Source: Myxococcales bacterium
GTDB taxonomy: Bacteria > Myxococcota > Polyangia > Fen-1088
Reading direction: 5' to 3'
Length of the DNA: 6,680 bases
Assembly: GCA_003159055.1 (NCBI GenBank)
Contig: PMLH01000136.1
Span: forward strand, 1 to 6,680
Under the pieces are notes generated by a model. That model searched no databases, had not been told where the DNA came from, and saw only the letters and a program-made list of their open reading frames with translations. Position 1 is the first letter of the stretch. Every line of letters begins with the position of its first letter. This document shows, one piece after another, positions 6,096-6,680 of the stretch. The position numbers were made by a program, and so were the translations under genes.

Positions 6096-6680
6096 ATGAC
6101 TGACGAAATTCTTCGCATCGGGATGCCCGCCGGTTCACTTGCTGACCCGAACCGGGGCGGAAACCTCGTGCAGCTTCTGGAGCAAGCCGGCTTTCGCACC
6201 TCCGGCTACCAGTCGGGCGGCCCGAGCAAATTCACGACGGTCGGCTTTCTGTATGGCTGGGACGGTCGCCCCCAGGAGTTCGCCACGCAGTTGGGCATCG
6301 GCGAACTGGACGTGGCCATTGCTGGCGACGACTGGATTCGCGAGCGGGTGCTGGAGTTGAAGTTCGAATACGGCCGCGAGATCGAACTGTGCCGGGTGAT
6401 GTCCCTCGGCCGAGGCGGCGTGCGCCTGGTTGGGATCGTGAGACCAGAGAGCGACTATGCAGACGCGGTCGCCTTCTTCAAGGATCTCGGCGGCCGGAAG
6501 CCTCTCATCACCGCCGTGGCCGAGATGCCATACCTTGCCCTAGAATGGATCTCTCGCCGTCTCGCCGACGCCGGATTGCAGCAGTCGTTCTCCAAGTTCT
6601 CGGTGCAGAAGTACTCGACGCCGTCGAAGATCGACCGGGGAATCCTGATCTTCGAGACCTGGGGCAAGACCGAAGCCAAG
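6096..6680 (+). CDS. hisG: HisG-like ATP phosphoribosyltransferase catalytic-fold protein, 3'-truncated
   Basis: The frame is open from ATG 6096 to the last base (195 codons, no stop). An in-frame ATG at 6084 (MPTS then MTDEILRIG) is an equally possible start; the nearest purine-rich element (AGGA 6081-6084) is 11 nt before 6096 and too close to 6084. The resemblance to HisG is in the N-terminal LRIGMPAGSLADPNRGGNLV (residues 6-25), the bilobal-fold segment LGIGELDVAIAGDDWI (66-81), GGVRLVGIV (107-115), ITAVAEMPYLALEWI (138-152, counterpart of the IATxYPxLxxxYL strand-helix) and GILIFETWGKTEAK (182-195, counterpart of the PRPP-binding VDLVxTGxTLxxNGL loop). HisG condenses ATP and PRPP in the first step of histidine synthesis. 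The last motif has an Ile where canonical HisG has the Asp of VDL, so this may be a divergent enzyme or a paralogue. Whether a C-terminal regulatory domain follows cannot be seen. Confidence 0.66.
   Translation, partial: MTDEILRIGMPAGSLADPNRGGNLVQLLEQAGFRTSGYQSGGPSKFTTVGFLYGWDGRPQEFATQLGIGELDVAIAGDDWIRERVLELKFEYGREIELCRVMSLGRGGVRLVGIVRPESDYADAVAFFKDLGGRKPLITAVAEMPYLALEWISRRLADAGLQQSFSKFSVQKYSTPSKIDRGILIFETWGKTEAK

Noticed and set aside
1..6680. tRNA or rRNA genes, insertion sequences or CRISPR arrays
   Set aside because: No cloverleaf-like, transposase-like or regularly spaced repeat pattern was seen; genes fill nearly all the space.

Overview
This is a GC-rich window (clearly above 60 % by eye) from a Gram-negative bacterium. 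A lipobox lipoprotein and an outer-membrane beta-barrel protein ending in aromatic residues indicate two membranes. The mix of an AmmeMemoRadiSam radical SAM enzyme, a membrane-embedded spermidine-synthase-like protein, a secreted metzincin-type lipoprotein and a Pro/Tyr-rich barrel protein fits a myxobacterium or related deltaproteobacterial lineage. That placement is an inference from gene content, not a taxonomic proof. Coding density is very high and six real genes account for almost everything.

Positions 1-2986 (+): the 3' part of amrS overlaps by 10 bp a 721-residue fusion protein. That protein has two membrane-helix blocks around a spermidine-synthase/methyltransferase-like core. The overlap suggests translational coupling, so the radical SAM enzyme and the membrane SpeE-like protein probably share a pathway whose chemistry is unknown.

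Positions 2987-5961 (-): a compact operon read right to left. It encodes a zinc-metalloprotease lipoprotein, then (GTGA 4-bp overlap, strong Shine-Dalgarno) an outer-membrane beta-barrel protein with a Pro/Tyr-rich linker, then (9-bp gap) an AbiEi-like winged-helix protein. The last gene meets the SpeE-like gene tail to tail, and the two stop codons form one TGATCA palindrome with no spacer.

Positions 5962-6095: a 134-bp divergent intergenic region. It contains a perfect 8-bp inverted repeat whose right arm lies at the start of the next gene, plus an isolated TTGACA.

Positions 6096-6680 (+): the 5' part of a divergent HisG-like (ATP phosphoribosyltransferase-fold) gene, open at the window edge. 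No RNA gene, mobile element or CRISPR array was seen. The best candidates for something undescribed are the AmrS/membrane-SpeE pair and the protease/barrel/AbiEi-like operon.
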